Shown: positions 12,563-23,700 of the stretch, one piece after another
Layout: each line of letters begins with the position of its first letter
How positions within the stretch are numbered: position 1 is the stretch's first letter
Source: Phallusia mammillata
Taxonomy: Eukaryota; Chordata; Ascidiacea; Phlebobranchia; Ascidiidae
Assembly (NCBI GenBank): GCA_003260075.1
Contig: QLIY01000322.1
Coordinates: 25,462 to 89,461 of the forward strand
Direction of reading: 5' to 3'
Length of the DNA: 64,000 bases
Program-made: the position numbers and the translations under genes
Notes under the pieces: generated by a model
The model's input: the letters and a program-made list of their open reading frames with translations, nothing else
Told to the model about the DNA's origin: nothing
Databases searched by the model: none

Positions 12563-14509
12563 AACCATACAGCCTTGATATATCAGCTATTCATGGGTCT
12601 GCCTATCACGGTGCAATACAGACTGGTTCTGTGTTCGCCCCGTTTATCACCATATGGCACTTTTCTGGCCATTGGCACTTCCTTTCTTTGTGTTTTTACT
12701 ATATGCCACTTTGTGATAAAACTTGATTGAAGCTTTCACATTGTGGTAAATGCTTGCGCTATCCCATTGTGAACTATAAAAAGGCGCTAGTTTTACTTCT
12801 GTACAAACGTATATAGCCTATATCATGTACAGTTTACCCCGTTCTTTATTCGTATATGCACTAAACGTAGGAATTTTTGAGCACTTCTCGGATGATTTTA
12901 AATGTAAACAAAACGTCTATCCTGCAAACTGAATATCAGCAATAACAAAGGGTTGAATTTTATTGCTATAATTTATGTTTCTCTATAACGTACTGAAGAT
13001 ATAAAACTTTGCAGTCACAGCGTGAACAATATTTTCTGCATATCGGTTTGCTCGAGTTGCAAGATTTGGCACAAAGCGACGTCTATGCATTTCGTGGCTG
13101 TTTTGCGTGAATTTGTTTTCCGTTTTTGGGATTGCGCGCACTTTGAATTTCGCCTTTTTAATGCGTGGAGTTTTATGCCTTGCTTTGACGTGCGTTTGCC
13201 GATAATGCCACGTGCATTAGGTTTGTGACTTTTGTTACATTGAGAGGTTTATAAACGAACATACTAATGCTGTTATACTGTGTACGGCGTTTTAAAGTCA
13301 ATAAGATCTCGTTGTTATTTATGCTAACTCGCTCTCTGTAATTAGCATACAAGTAAAATAATATAATTAAGTTATCTTGCGCCCGTTTGTCTGCATGGAT
13401 TTGGTATCAGATCCAGACAGCACTGTACTTCTATCTTTGCAAACGTGCCCAAATGACTTTAGACGTTAACTTGACTTTTTTGGCAGTATGCACAAACTAA
13501 TCCTCACTATTGTATTCCAAACGAAATGTATACAAACCAAATCCTGTACTTTGTTCTTCGCATAGGTTTTAGGCCAAAACTATTGCATTATAGTTTAGCA
13601 ACGATATTGAGATTTTTACATCAAGAGCTCTATCACGTTGATCTCAGGACTGCCGAACAGAAAAAAGCCGCTGTCTTAATTTACAATTATGTGTTAATCG
13701 GCGCTGTATTATGAAAAAGCAACGGTTTTTGCAAACTTTTTTGTTACTGCAGACACTGTCACAAATATTTAGCGATTCATTCGTTCGTTTGTTGGCGCCG
13801 TTAAAGTCGTTTGCCTTGTTTTTCCGCTTTTGTGGGTTCTCGCACTTCTGCATTTAGATTTGTGCGCACGGCAAATAACGTACACATAATACATTGATAC
13901 ACCAAAAACTACTTCGTCTCTGCTTAAAAGGTCGGAGAAGTTGCTTGTTGAGTTTACGCCCAGCCAACAGATATTTAATTTGTGTAAAATTAACTAGATT
14001 GAAAGAAGATTTCTTATGCAGCAGGCCAATGCCGAAAAAGACATACGGTGTCAAACAGTGCCACTTAGAGGTAGAAAGCAAGTCAATGTATAGCCGCTTG
14101 GAAAAAAATTAAGAGGGGTATTTTTATGTCCAATGGTGTTATATCATTTTTGAAGAAACAATACAATACCGAGATGTAGAAAGAACGCTCAACAACAAAA
14201 ATCACGAATTGGCATACGCGACATCATTTATAAGCAATATACGACATAAAGAATGGAGTCACAAACAAAAGGTTTCTTTGCCTGTTTAATTTCTGCAGAA
14301 GTATGTAGTTGCAGTTAAGTGTTCAGGTGGTTTGCCTAGTCACTAAATGGTGACATAACATAGCTTAGCAAAGTGGTATACACAGCATGCTACTGCTCTT
14401 ATTGAACCAATACCATATTTAACTTTCTGTTTGTTGGAAATAAGGTAACTGTGAACTAAGCATACAACCTTAACCGCATGAAACAAAAACCACTTTTACC
14501 CTTGAAACC
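12563..14509. other. PCTP 3' flank, no gene seen
   Basis: The PCTP 3' UTR must lie at the start of this stretch. No canonical AATAAA stands out close to the stop. Open frames here (for example 13022-13228) lack any recognisable domain. Confidence 0.45.
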
Positions 14510-15137
14510 AACAAACCATAAATTGCAACTTTGGATGATGTCAGCATAGATTGGATACCTAATAGAAAGGACAATATAGTCGTCTTAAACACACGCAACC
14601 AGTCAAAATCGTTTCTTTACAAAATCGGAGTCTGTAATGAAACAAAAAACATTGGCTCAGTCTCGTGAGATGCTTGATAGCAGCAATAAATACAGCGAGT
14701 TGAATGATAGAAATTGCCGAATCTTCCGATTACCGCGGATTTTTGGCTGTACGGCAAACCACAAACACAAAAAAACAGCTAGTGAAGAGTGGTCGGAGTT
14801 CCGCGTCGAAATTGATGCCCCCCCCCCCCAACAAACCATAAATTGCAACTTTGGATGATGTCAGCATAGATTGGATTCCTAATGGAAAGGAAAATATAGT
14901 CGTCTTAAACACACGCAACCAGCCAAAATCGTTTCTTTACTAAATCGCAGTCTGTAATGAAACAAAAAACATTGGCTCAGTCTCGTGAGATGCTTGATAG
15001 CAGCAATAAATACAGCGAGTTGAATGATAGAAATTGCCGAATCTTCCGATTACCGAGGATTTTTGGCTGTACGGCAAACCACAAACACAAAAAAACAGCT
15101 AGTGAAGAGTGGTCGGAGTTCCGCGTCGAAATTGATG
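14510..15137. repeat. 308-bp duplicate flanking a poly-C linker (14818-14829)
   Basis: 14510-14817 and 14830-15137 have equal length and differ by a handful of substitutions (GATACC/GATTCC, ATCGGAG/ATCGCAG). The second copy runs directly into the 1.64-kb tandem repeat. This is the last poly-C junction; every later one is poly-G. Confidence 0.85.
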
Positions 15138-15139
15138 CT

Positions 15140-18100
15140 TCCATCGATGTTCTCCCGCTCAACCCGAGCCTAGACACCGAGGAGTGTCTGGTGGCCACTT
15201 GTGCTCTTGTGCCAAGTCGTCTGCGGAAAACGAACGGACCAATGCCCGCTAGAAGGTCGTGCGGGGGCGATGTCTAGTTGTGGTGCGGGAGCGGAAACGC
15301 TCGCCAGCGCTCTTGCGACATGCTGTCGCTATGCTACCACCACCTAATGCCACGACGCTGGAAGTTTCGTTTCCATGGATTTGCTCACGTGAGAAAACGT
15401 TTTCTGTACGACCAATTGCAGCACACCCCCACGAACCACAAACAGAAGTTTGTTTGGAGAATTGAAAAGAGACAATTTTTCCTTTTCAGTAAGCTTTGGG
15501 AGGTGAAGTCTCGCTGCAACGAGCTAGAGGCGTCACTGCCTAGCGGGTGCTTTGCACTTTGCTTTGCTGTGTCGTGGAAGCTTTCGTTGCGCAAGTACTA
15601 TCGCCTCCTATGAAGCTACGGACCAGCTCCGCTCCCCTTGGACAGGAGAGGGTGCAGTGCTGGGGCTTCGTGCTCCAGCATTGCTCGCCTCTCTTGCTCA
15701 AGAAGCCGCCTAGCGGGGTGCTTTTGCTCCCGCGATGGCTGGCTTCTTTGGGCGGGCTTGGTTAAAAAGAACCTTTGTGCTCTTTTTCCATTTGTCTCCT
15801 TAATCATCATTCATCACTCCCTCAAAAAATACACCACACACACCACATTCCGAATTTTTTTCGGATCGTCGCCGGCCGCCTCGCCGCCGCAGCAGCAGTA
15901 GCAGCGCAGCAAGTGGACACAAAAAAACGGTCTCTGTAAGGAATCCCCACGCCCACGCGGGTTCGGAGCAACGCCAACACCTCGACTTGCTGCAAGAGAG
16001 GAGGAGCGGTGCCGAGCACAAGGCCCAGCACCGACCCTCTCGAGCAAGCCGAGAGGCACCACCTCGACTTGCTGCAAGCGAGGAGCGGTGCCGAGCACAA
16101 GGCCCAGCACCGAACCTCTCGAGCAAGCCGAGAGAGGCCGGCGCTGCAAACAGAAGCCAACTCAACTCGTCCCAGTTGCTGCCCAAACAGAATGCCGTCG
16201 CTGCTCGGAAAACCGGCTGTGAGGCCGATTCCCGAGCTCTGACGTCACCTGTGACGGAGCTGGGGGCGAGCCGACGTCCCAGTTGCCGAAACAACCAGAA
16301 CGAGCTTCACTCAAGCCCTAAAACTTGGCCTATTTCAATAGATGTTCAAATTTTCTGTTTGTGGTTTTCTTTTCGGTGGACTCATTTTCATGCATTTACG
16401 TCATCGCAATGTTGACACGGTTGAATAGTTCGTAGTCACGTGATCAACTACACGTTGTGGCACGGAATGCAGCGAGTGGTTGCTTGGGCGCGGAAATCCG
16501 CCAAACCGAAGCGCGCACTGTGTCAGCAGGTCGCTCGTTGCTGGACTGCTGGACGGACCTTAGTCGCGCGAATCGACCCGCTCCGTCGCTCGTCCTGCTT
16601 GCCACAACGCGTTTCTGGAGCAGGCGGTGTGCCAGGGACCAGGGAGTCGATGTCTTTGCCACGCCAGACTCCATTTTCCAGTGTTTGTGGTGACCCACAA
16701 ACAGAAAATGTCGTGCAAGCAGGCGGTCGCCGACGTTCGATCGAGGTTTCCACCGGTGTTCTCCCGCTCAACCAGAGCCTAGACACCGAGGAGTGCGCCT
16801 GCTCGTTGGACGTGGCTGGTGGCGACTTGTGCTCTTGTGCCAAGTCGGCTTAACCGATGTTGCCGGAAAACGAACGGACCAATGCCCGCTAGAAGGTCGT
16901 GCGGGGACGATGTCTAGTTGTGGTGCGGGAGCGGAAACGCTCGCCAGCGCAGTTGCGACATGCTGTCGCTATGTTACCACCACCTAATGCCACGACGCTG
17001 GAAGTTTCGTTTCCATGGATTTGCTCACGTGAGAAAACGTTTTCTGTACGACCAATTGCAGCAAACCCCCACGAACCACAAACAGAAGTTTGTTTGGAGA
17101 ATTGAAAAGGGACAATTTTTCCTTTTCAGCAAGCTTTGGGAGGTGAAGTCTCGCTGCAACGAGCTAGAGGCGTCACTGCCTAGCGGGTGCTTTGCACTTT
17201 GCTTTGCTGTGTCGTGGAAGCTTTCGTTGCGCAAGTACTATCGCCTCCTATGAAGCTACGGACCAGCTCCGCTCCCCTTGGACAGGAGAGGGTGCAGTGC
17301 TGGGGCTTCGTGCTCCAGCATTGCTCGCCTCTCTTGCTCAAGAAGCCGCCTAGCGGGATGCTTTTGCTCCCGCGATGGCTGGCTTCTTTGGGCGGGCTTG
17401 GTTAAAAAGAACCTTTGTGCTCTTTTTCCATTTGTCTCCTTAATCATCATTCATCACTCCCTCAAAAAATACACCACACACACCACATTCCGAATTTTTT
17501 TCGGATCGTCGCCGGCCGCCTCGCCGCCGCAGCAGCAGTAGCAGCGCAGCAAGTGGACACAAAAAAACGGTCTCTGTAAGGAATCCCCACGCCCACGCGG
17601 GTTCGGAGCAACGCCAACACCTCGACTTGCTGCAAGAGAGGAGGAGCGGTGCCGAGCACAAGGCCCAGCACCGACCCTCTCGAGCAAGCCGAGAGGCACC
17701 ACCTCGACTTGCTGCAAGCGAGGAGCGGTGCCGAGCACAAGGCCCAGCACCGAACCTCTCGAGCAAGCCGAGAGAGGCCGGCGCTGCAAACAGAAGCCAA
17801 CTCAACTCGTCCCAGTTGCTGCCCAAACAGAATGCCGTCGCTGCTCGGAAAACCGGCTGTGAGGCCGATTCCCGAGCTCTGACGTCACCTGTGACGGAGC
17901 TGGGGGCGAGCCGACGTCCCAGTTGCCGAAACAACCAGAACGAGCTTCACTCAAGCCCTAAAACTTGGCCTATTTCAATAGATGTTCAAATTTTCTGTTT
18001 GTGGTTTTCTTTTCGGTGGACTCATTTTCATGCATTTACGTCATCGCAATGTTGACACGGTTGAATAGTTCGTAGTCACGTGATCAACTACACGTTGTGG

Positions 18101-18413
18101 CACGGAATGCAGCGAGTGGTTGCTTGGGCGCGGAAATCCGCCAAACCGAAGCGCGCACTGTGTCAGCAGGTCGCTCGTTGCTGGACTGCTGGACGGACCT
18201 TAGTCGCGCGAATCGACCCGCTCCGTCGCTCGTCCTGCTTGCCACAACGCGTTTCTGGAGCAGGCGGCGTGCCAGGGACCAAGGAGTCGATGTCTTTGCC
18301 ACGCCAGACTCTATTTTCCAGTGTTTGTGGTGACCCACAAACAGAAAATGTCGTGCAAGCAGGCGGTCGCCGACGTTCGATCGAGGTTTCCACCGGTGTT
18401 CTCCCGCTCAACC
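15140..18413. repeat. Two direct tandem copies of a GC-rich 1.64-kb unit
   Basis: Sequence from about 15259 onward recurs exactly 1640 bp later from 16899, with only rare substitutions. The first copy is about 38 bp shorter near its start (15180-15225 versus 16795-16865). A partial third start (CCACCGGTGTTCTCCCGCTC) ends the array at about 18413. No homopolymer lies at the copy boundary, unlike the other duplications. The unit is GC- and CpG-rich against AT-rich surroundings and contains an 82-bp internal repeat at 15979-16136, a TGACGTCA-like site (near 16240), and open frames up to 164 codons on both strands. Those frames are low-complexity (Arg/Ala/Ser/Cys) and match nothing I know. It could be a satellite unit, a duplicated CpG-island promoter or part of an unrecognised element. 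Confidence 0.8.
16682..16703. other. Perfect 9-bp hairpin in the tandem unit (second copy at 18322-18343)
   Basis: TGTTTGTGG, a TGAC loop, then CCACAAACA form a perfect stem. The half-site CCACAAAC recurs in or beside each unit (14758, 15078, 15435, 17075, and inverted at 16357 and 17997). Function unknown; the half-site resembles a Runx-type ACCACA core. Confidence 0.5.
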
Positions 18414-18831
18414 TCTGCAATGCAGTCGAAACTAAACAGCGAAACCAGAAGTGATGTTTGCTGGTTTTGATGTATTTGCTCATTTTTAATTTGTGGGTTT
18501 TGTTTTTGTAATGTAGGTGCTTGAACAGATTGTTTGAACTGTTTACTGGACATTCATGAATTGCTGGTAAGATGTTTTGCCCCATCGTTATCCACACTTT
18601 ATCGCTCGGTTCAATTCGTTCGTGTTTAACTTTCCTCGATTCCTTTCTGGTCGATCGTGACGTAATGACACCGGACGCAATTAATCTCACCGTGTAATAT
18701 AAACAGAAATGCAAAACACGCAGACCGAGTGGTATTACTCTTGTGCTAACCAAAGTCACCTTTTTTAATCTACATTAGGTGCCGTGTCCGATTTGCTTGA
18801 TGCTCGAGTATTGGTTCATTTTGAATGTTTG
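18414..18831. other. Unassigned sequence after the tandem repeat
   Basis: No gene or repeat was recognised. A CpG-containing stretch with CGTGACGTAATGACACCGG around 18657 is CRE-like, but no associated exon was found. Confidence 0.4.
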
Positions 18832-19057
18832 GATGTAGAGAACAATATTTGTTAATTTCAAAGTGCTGCGTTAAATTTTAGGGCCAGTGCACATCGAATA
18901 TTGTTTGGGTGAGTATGGCATATTGTTATTAATATTTCGGGGGGGGGGCGATGTAGAGAATAACATTTGTTAATTTCAAAGTGCTGCGTTAAATTTTAGG
19001 GCCAGTGGACATCGAATATTGTTTGGGTGAGTATGGCATATTGTTATTAATATTTCG
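18832..19057. repeat. About 107-bp duplicate flanking a poly-G linker (18939-18948)
   Basis: 18832-18938 and 18950-19057 are near-identical. This is the first poly-G rather than poly-C junction in the window. Confidence 0.8.
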
Positions 19058-19666
19058 ACATGATTCCGAATTGTTGGAACATTTTGGTTGGGCTTATTTT
19101 AAAGCTTGTGTTAGGGAGAAAAGTCTTTGAGATCTTTTATTGAGTACCACTGGCGTTATGACGTTCATATCGATTGATAAGTTATTAATTTCAAAACACG
19201 TTTTAGTAACTAAAAAAAATATTTTGAGCTTGTGCGCTTAAAACCTTCAAAAGCGTGAAATATTGTGTCAAAATTTCAGTATCGTATCTGTTTGAAGTTT
19301 AAAGCAATAGCGATTATTGTCCAGTTTCACTCAGGTATAACTGCGCACGAATGTCAATTTACCTTCTACGAGCTGCATTTCAGTCTCTCTGAACAGCATC
19401 ACCGAACGGTGCCGCCCCCGTTTCGAGATAGCATAAAAAAGGAACCCAATAACGTCATAATTCAGCGTGCCATAGAAATATGCAACAATGACCGATAACA
19501 AAATGAAACAATTGCGTCTTCTTTGGTTTGTCTGTTTTCTGTTTCGGTGTTGTTAAACGTTTTGGCGCGACCTACAAAAACTAGTTTCAATATCTCATGA
19601 CCAAAAGCAAATGAAATTAACTAATTAAGTTTGCTTTACTTTGAGTTGTAAGATCTATAAACCTGG

Positions 19667-20115
19667 TGTTCTCAGTTAAATATTAGCCTATAGGCTATGC
19701 AATACGCGAATACGACAAGCTTGACTTGTACACCCATTAATCTGCTCCGATGCAAATTAAACAGTCAGATCGCATTACTAGCTATGGTACTGTGACGTAA
19801 GAAACTAAATGGGGAAAACCTTTGTGTGACAACAAACTGAGGCAGCGACAAATTTGTTACTTAAGAAATAAGCTATTTTCTTGGTTGGGGGGGGGGGTGT
19901 TCTCAGTTAAATATTAGCCTATAGGCTATGCAATACGCGAATACGACAAGCTTGACTTGTACACCCATTAATCTGCTCCGATGCAAATTAAACAGTCAGA
20001 TCGCATTACTAGCTATAGTACTGTGACGTAAGAAACTAAATGGGGAAAACCTTTGTGCGACAACAAACTAAGGCAGCGACAAATTTGTTACTTAAGAAAT
20101 AAGCTATTTTCTTGG

Positions 20116-20190
<75 letters not shown>
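19667..20190. repeat. 220-bp duplicate with poly-G tracts at 19887-19897 and 20118-20190
   Basis: 19667-19886 and 19898-20117 match with few substitutions. Both copies end at CTTGGTT followed by G: 11 G after the first and 73 G after the second. The long tract is the only one near 70 nt and would correspond to a gap of estimated, rather than default, size. Alternatively a genuine poly-G stretch stopped both contigs here. Confidence 0.8.
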
Positions 20191-20191
<1 letters not shown>

Positions 20192-20747
20192 ATGCTTGCA
20201 CGAGAAAATGTTTTGCTACCTAAGTTACACTTCGCCATTTGACCCTTTATAACGTTAGCTCATTTTTTGTTTGTGGTGTTTTTATGGCAATAGTTTCGCA
20301 TTGAAAGAACATTTAGGTGCAGTACGTTTACATGGGTGTTTATGCAGCTACTTTGCCGAACCAAACAACACTTTACTTTGCTTACTCTATTATATGTAAT
20401 ATTTGCAAACTATATTAAAGGCATAACCTATTGCATACGCAACAACGACTTGCGTTAAGCTCAAGTAAACATGCAACGTAAAAAAAGATTGACCAAAATT
20501 TTCATTGTTTTTGGGTTAATTTCGAAACTCCAAAGTTTTGTCAGCAGCGTATAAGTACCGTTAAGTGTCGCTTAGCAGTTTAGAAGTAGTCTTCTGGTCC
20601 GCCAATATTTTTTGTTTGCTCGCGTATAGGCCAGACTTGCGGATAGACAAAGTCAATATATTTGGTCGTTAATGTTTAACCATCTTATTTAGTTTATCGT
20701 TTCTGTCATCTGTTTTACAGCAATTCGCTTTCGTACATAGTAGCAGC
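20191..20747. promoter_or_regulatory. 5' flank of the P450 gene
   Basis: Non-coding AT-rich sequence between the long poly-G tract and the P450 start codon. It must hold the 5' UTR and probably the promoter. I see no clear TATA box or conserved element. The sequence upstream of 20190 may not be contiguous with it. Confidence 0.35.
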
Positions 20748-23700
20748 ATGGCGTCCGCCCAAGTCTTTCAGATGTTGCAATTTTGTAGCCCATGGAATCT
20801 TGCAGCAATAGGATTTTGCCTGGTGATTTGGTATTGGTGGAAAAGGCCGTGCGATGCGAAGTTCCCGCCAGGACCAAGAGGTGTGCCTTTACTTGGCATT
20901 CTACCATTTCTTGGCAAAGCGCCAGCCGTTACCCTAAAGAAATGGAGTCTTGAAAAATATGGTCCTGTAATGTCAATAAGGATGGGTGTTACAGATGTTG
21001 TCGTTTTGAATACTTTTGAAGCCATACACCAGGTAAGTTTATGTTGTCAACATGTCCAGAAACTGTCACATTAAACCAGGAAGCACTTGCCTACAAACTA
21101 GTATGGAGCATGAGGCATCATATGTCTAAAAGTATGCACTGTATGCTGCGAAGTAAGTATGAAACACATTTCAGAAAATGCTTTAACAAATTTTGAAAAA
21201 ACGTAACAGATTGCCTGTACACAATCTGATGTGTACTTTGCCCACTGTTACACCATTTTAAAAGTATTTTTGCCTACAGATGTATGATATGATAAGGGTT
21301 GTACTGCGCCCACCTAAGTAAACAAAGCGCCCAGAAATTGACATGTGAAATCTTAAAACACAATCTGAGCAAAAACAATGTAGTCACTTGTAGTGCATGA
21401 CAAAGGTGTGTAATTCCACATATTGCCCAGATATGAGATGCCCAGCTTAAACTATTTCGTATTTAATCTATATTTTAGGCGCTGGTAAAACAAAGTGCAT
21501 CGTACTCGGACAGAGTAAGTATGGAATTATTCCGTACCACTGGCAATGACGGACTAGGTGCAAGAAAATATGACGAAGATTATAAAGTTCAAAAGCATTT
21601 TGGCTTAAAGTTTCTTCGTGAGTAAGTATAATGCATAAGTAAAGAAAATTCACACAGCCCAAAACGCAAAAAGGCTAATTCATTAAGTTATGTGTATATG
21701 CACGTTGACATACTGTATCATACTGTTTACCCCATACTTAAGTTTACATTTTACATTATCCAAATACGAACTGCTATGTAACAAGTATGGCAGGTTTTGG
21801 TATGAGTGGTATTTATTTCGGTATATTCGGTTTCTTACAGAACCGGACTGGGCAAAAGGCGCTTAGACAACCTTCTCAATGAAGAAGGGGACCAGTTCAT
21901 GGAGTATCTTAGCTCGTTTGGAGACAAACCAGTAGATCTAAAGGTACAATCATCTCTGTATGCATTAATATTTGGTGTTAACGTTTACGAACATAAAAAA
22001 ACTTTACCATCTCCAAAACACTTGTTTTGTAGTTAAATCAACAACATTTTCTAAATTTTATTAGTTTAATTATAAACCGTGGGCCCAATTTTAAATTTAG
22101 TTTCTTCAGATAAACTTTATCAAACTTCATCAACCACTTGGTATGTTATTGCTTTTTATTAATCAATGTTTTGAGTTTAAATCGGTAGTTTTTCATTTCA
22201 TTTGCATTGTAGTTCGCTAACAAAAGGTATTTTATATGATAAATGAGTCAGTTCGCATTTAAATTCCGTCCATGCAGAAATATTTGTATTGGCTGACATC
22301 GAACGTAATATCACAAGTTGCATTGGGCAAGCGTCATGACTACGGTGATCCGGATTATCAGGAACTTCTTGGCATTGTTAGCAACTTGTAAGTAACGAAA
22401 GATACATATGATCCCTTTATCTTTCGGCGGTAAAAGAGAGAAAAACATACTTCGTGTTTCCAGTGTTTTTTTAAGGTGTTTTGGGGGACCGAAACGGTCA
22501 AATTTCTCCAGCGGTTTCCCAAAATTTGGACTTGCAACTACAACTACAGTTTTTGGTATTTAAATGAAACACTTGCGGTCTCTTAAAACTACTTAGCGGT
22601 CACCCAAACCAAACCTTAAAAAAACCCTGCGTGTTTCATTACAAAACTGAAGTGCCTAACTTGGAACTAAACTTAAAATTTTACGTAGAACTTTGTAGTA
22701 AAAAGGATCCTAACTAGGTCAAAATGTCGAGTAATATCCATACGGGCCAAACAAAAACAGATATTGTTAAAACATATGCAGAGATTATTAAAATACTATG
22801 GACCTCTGGTTTAGATAAATAGTATGGAGAGATTTGTTAAGTAACTGTGTAACTTATGGTCTGGTTAAGGCAGGGGTGGGCAGCCTGCAGCCCGCGGGCC
22901 ACATGTGGCCCTTGATTAATGGTTGTGCGGCACGCAAAGACACTTGGACTTAAAATGTACTGGCAAACGAGTCCAGTTATTATATAATTTTGAGCAGATT
23001 AGTGCGCCTGTGCTATTTTTATACGACGTGGCAATATGCTGCGAGAATCAAATGCGAATTTTACTTGTAGTGCAGCATTTTTAATATGCAACGAAGTAAA
23101 ATCATTTTGTGTTATGTAAAGGTGCGATCCGCGATCTGATTATTGCAATTGTATTTGGCCCCACAGTGACAAAGGCTGCCCACCCCTTGGTTAAGGGATC
23201 AATTTGATCAAAAGCTTCCGGTTTGTTTTAATGTATTTTCATTGCAATTGCAGAATTTCTCAGCCTGGAGATGCTCCGAAACTGGCTCTTATTAGTATGT
23301 ACGGGGTTCTTGGAAAAATTCCTCCCTTTTCTGGAGCATTAAAAAGATTCGACCAACGACAATTAACAATGCTAAGTAAGAATTCAAACTGTTATTTATC
23401 TTGTAATTTATACTGTTTGGGATTGAACTTTGGATCTCACATCAAATATTCACGCTATTGCAGATTACATGCAGAAGTACATTGATCAGCATAAACGGGA
23501 CTTTGACCCTGACAACGTTACCGACTTTATCGACGCATTTCTCTACGAAGCAAAATTCAAACAGTCTGAAAACTCATCATTCACGGTAATGATCGAGAAA
23601 ACAAATGAGGCATTCAAAGTTTGGAAAGTCAATAATTCATGCCAGATTCAGAATTTTAAGTCTTAAAACTTGCATAGAATGCCTGCAAGTAATTTACACT

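Noticed and set aside
15800..16415. Open frames of 142-164 codons on both strands in the 1.64-kb unit
   Set aside because: They overlap on opposite strands, are Arg/Ala/Ser/Cys-rich low-complexity sequence, and reflect GC-rich composition with few stop codons. No domain or splice context.
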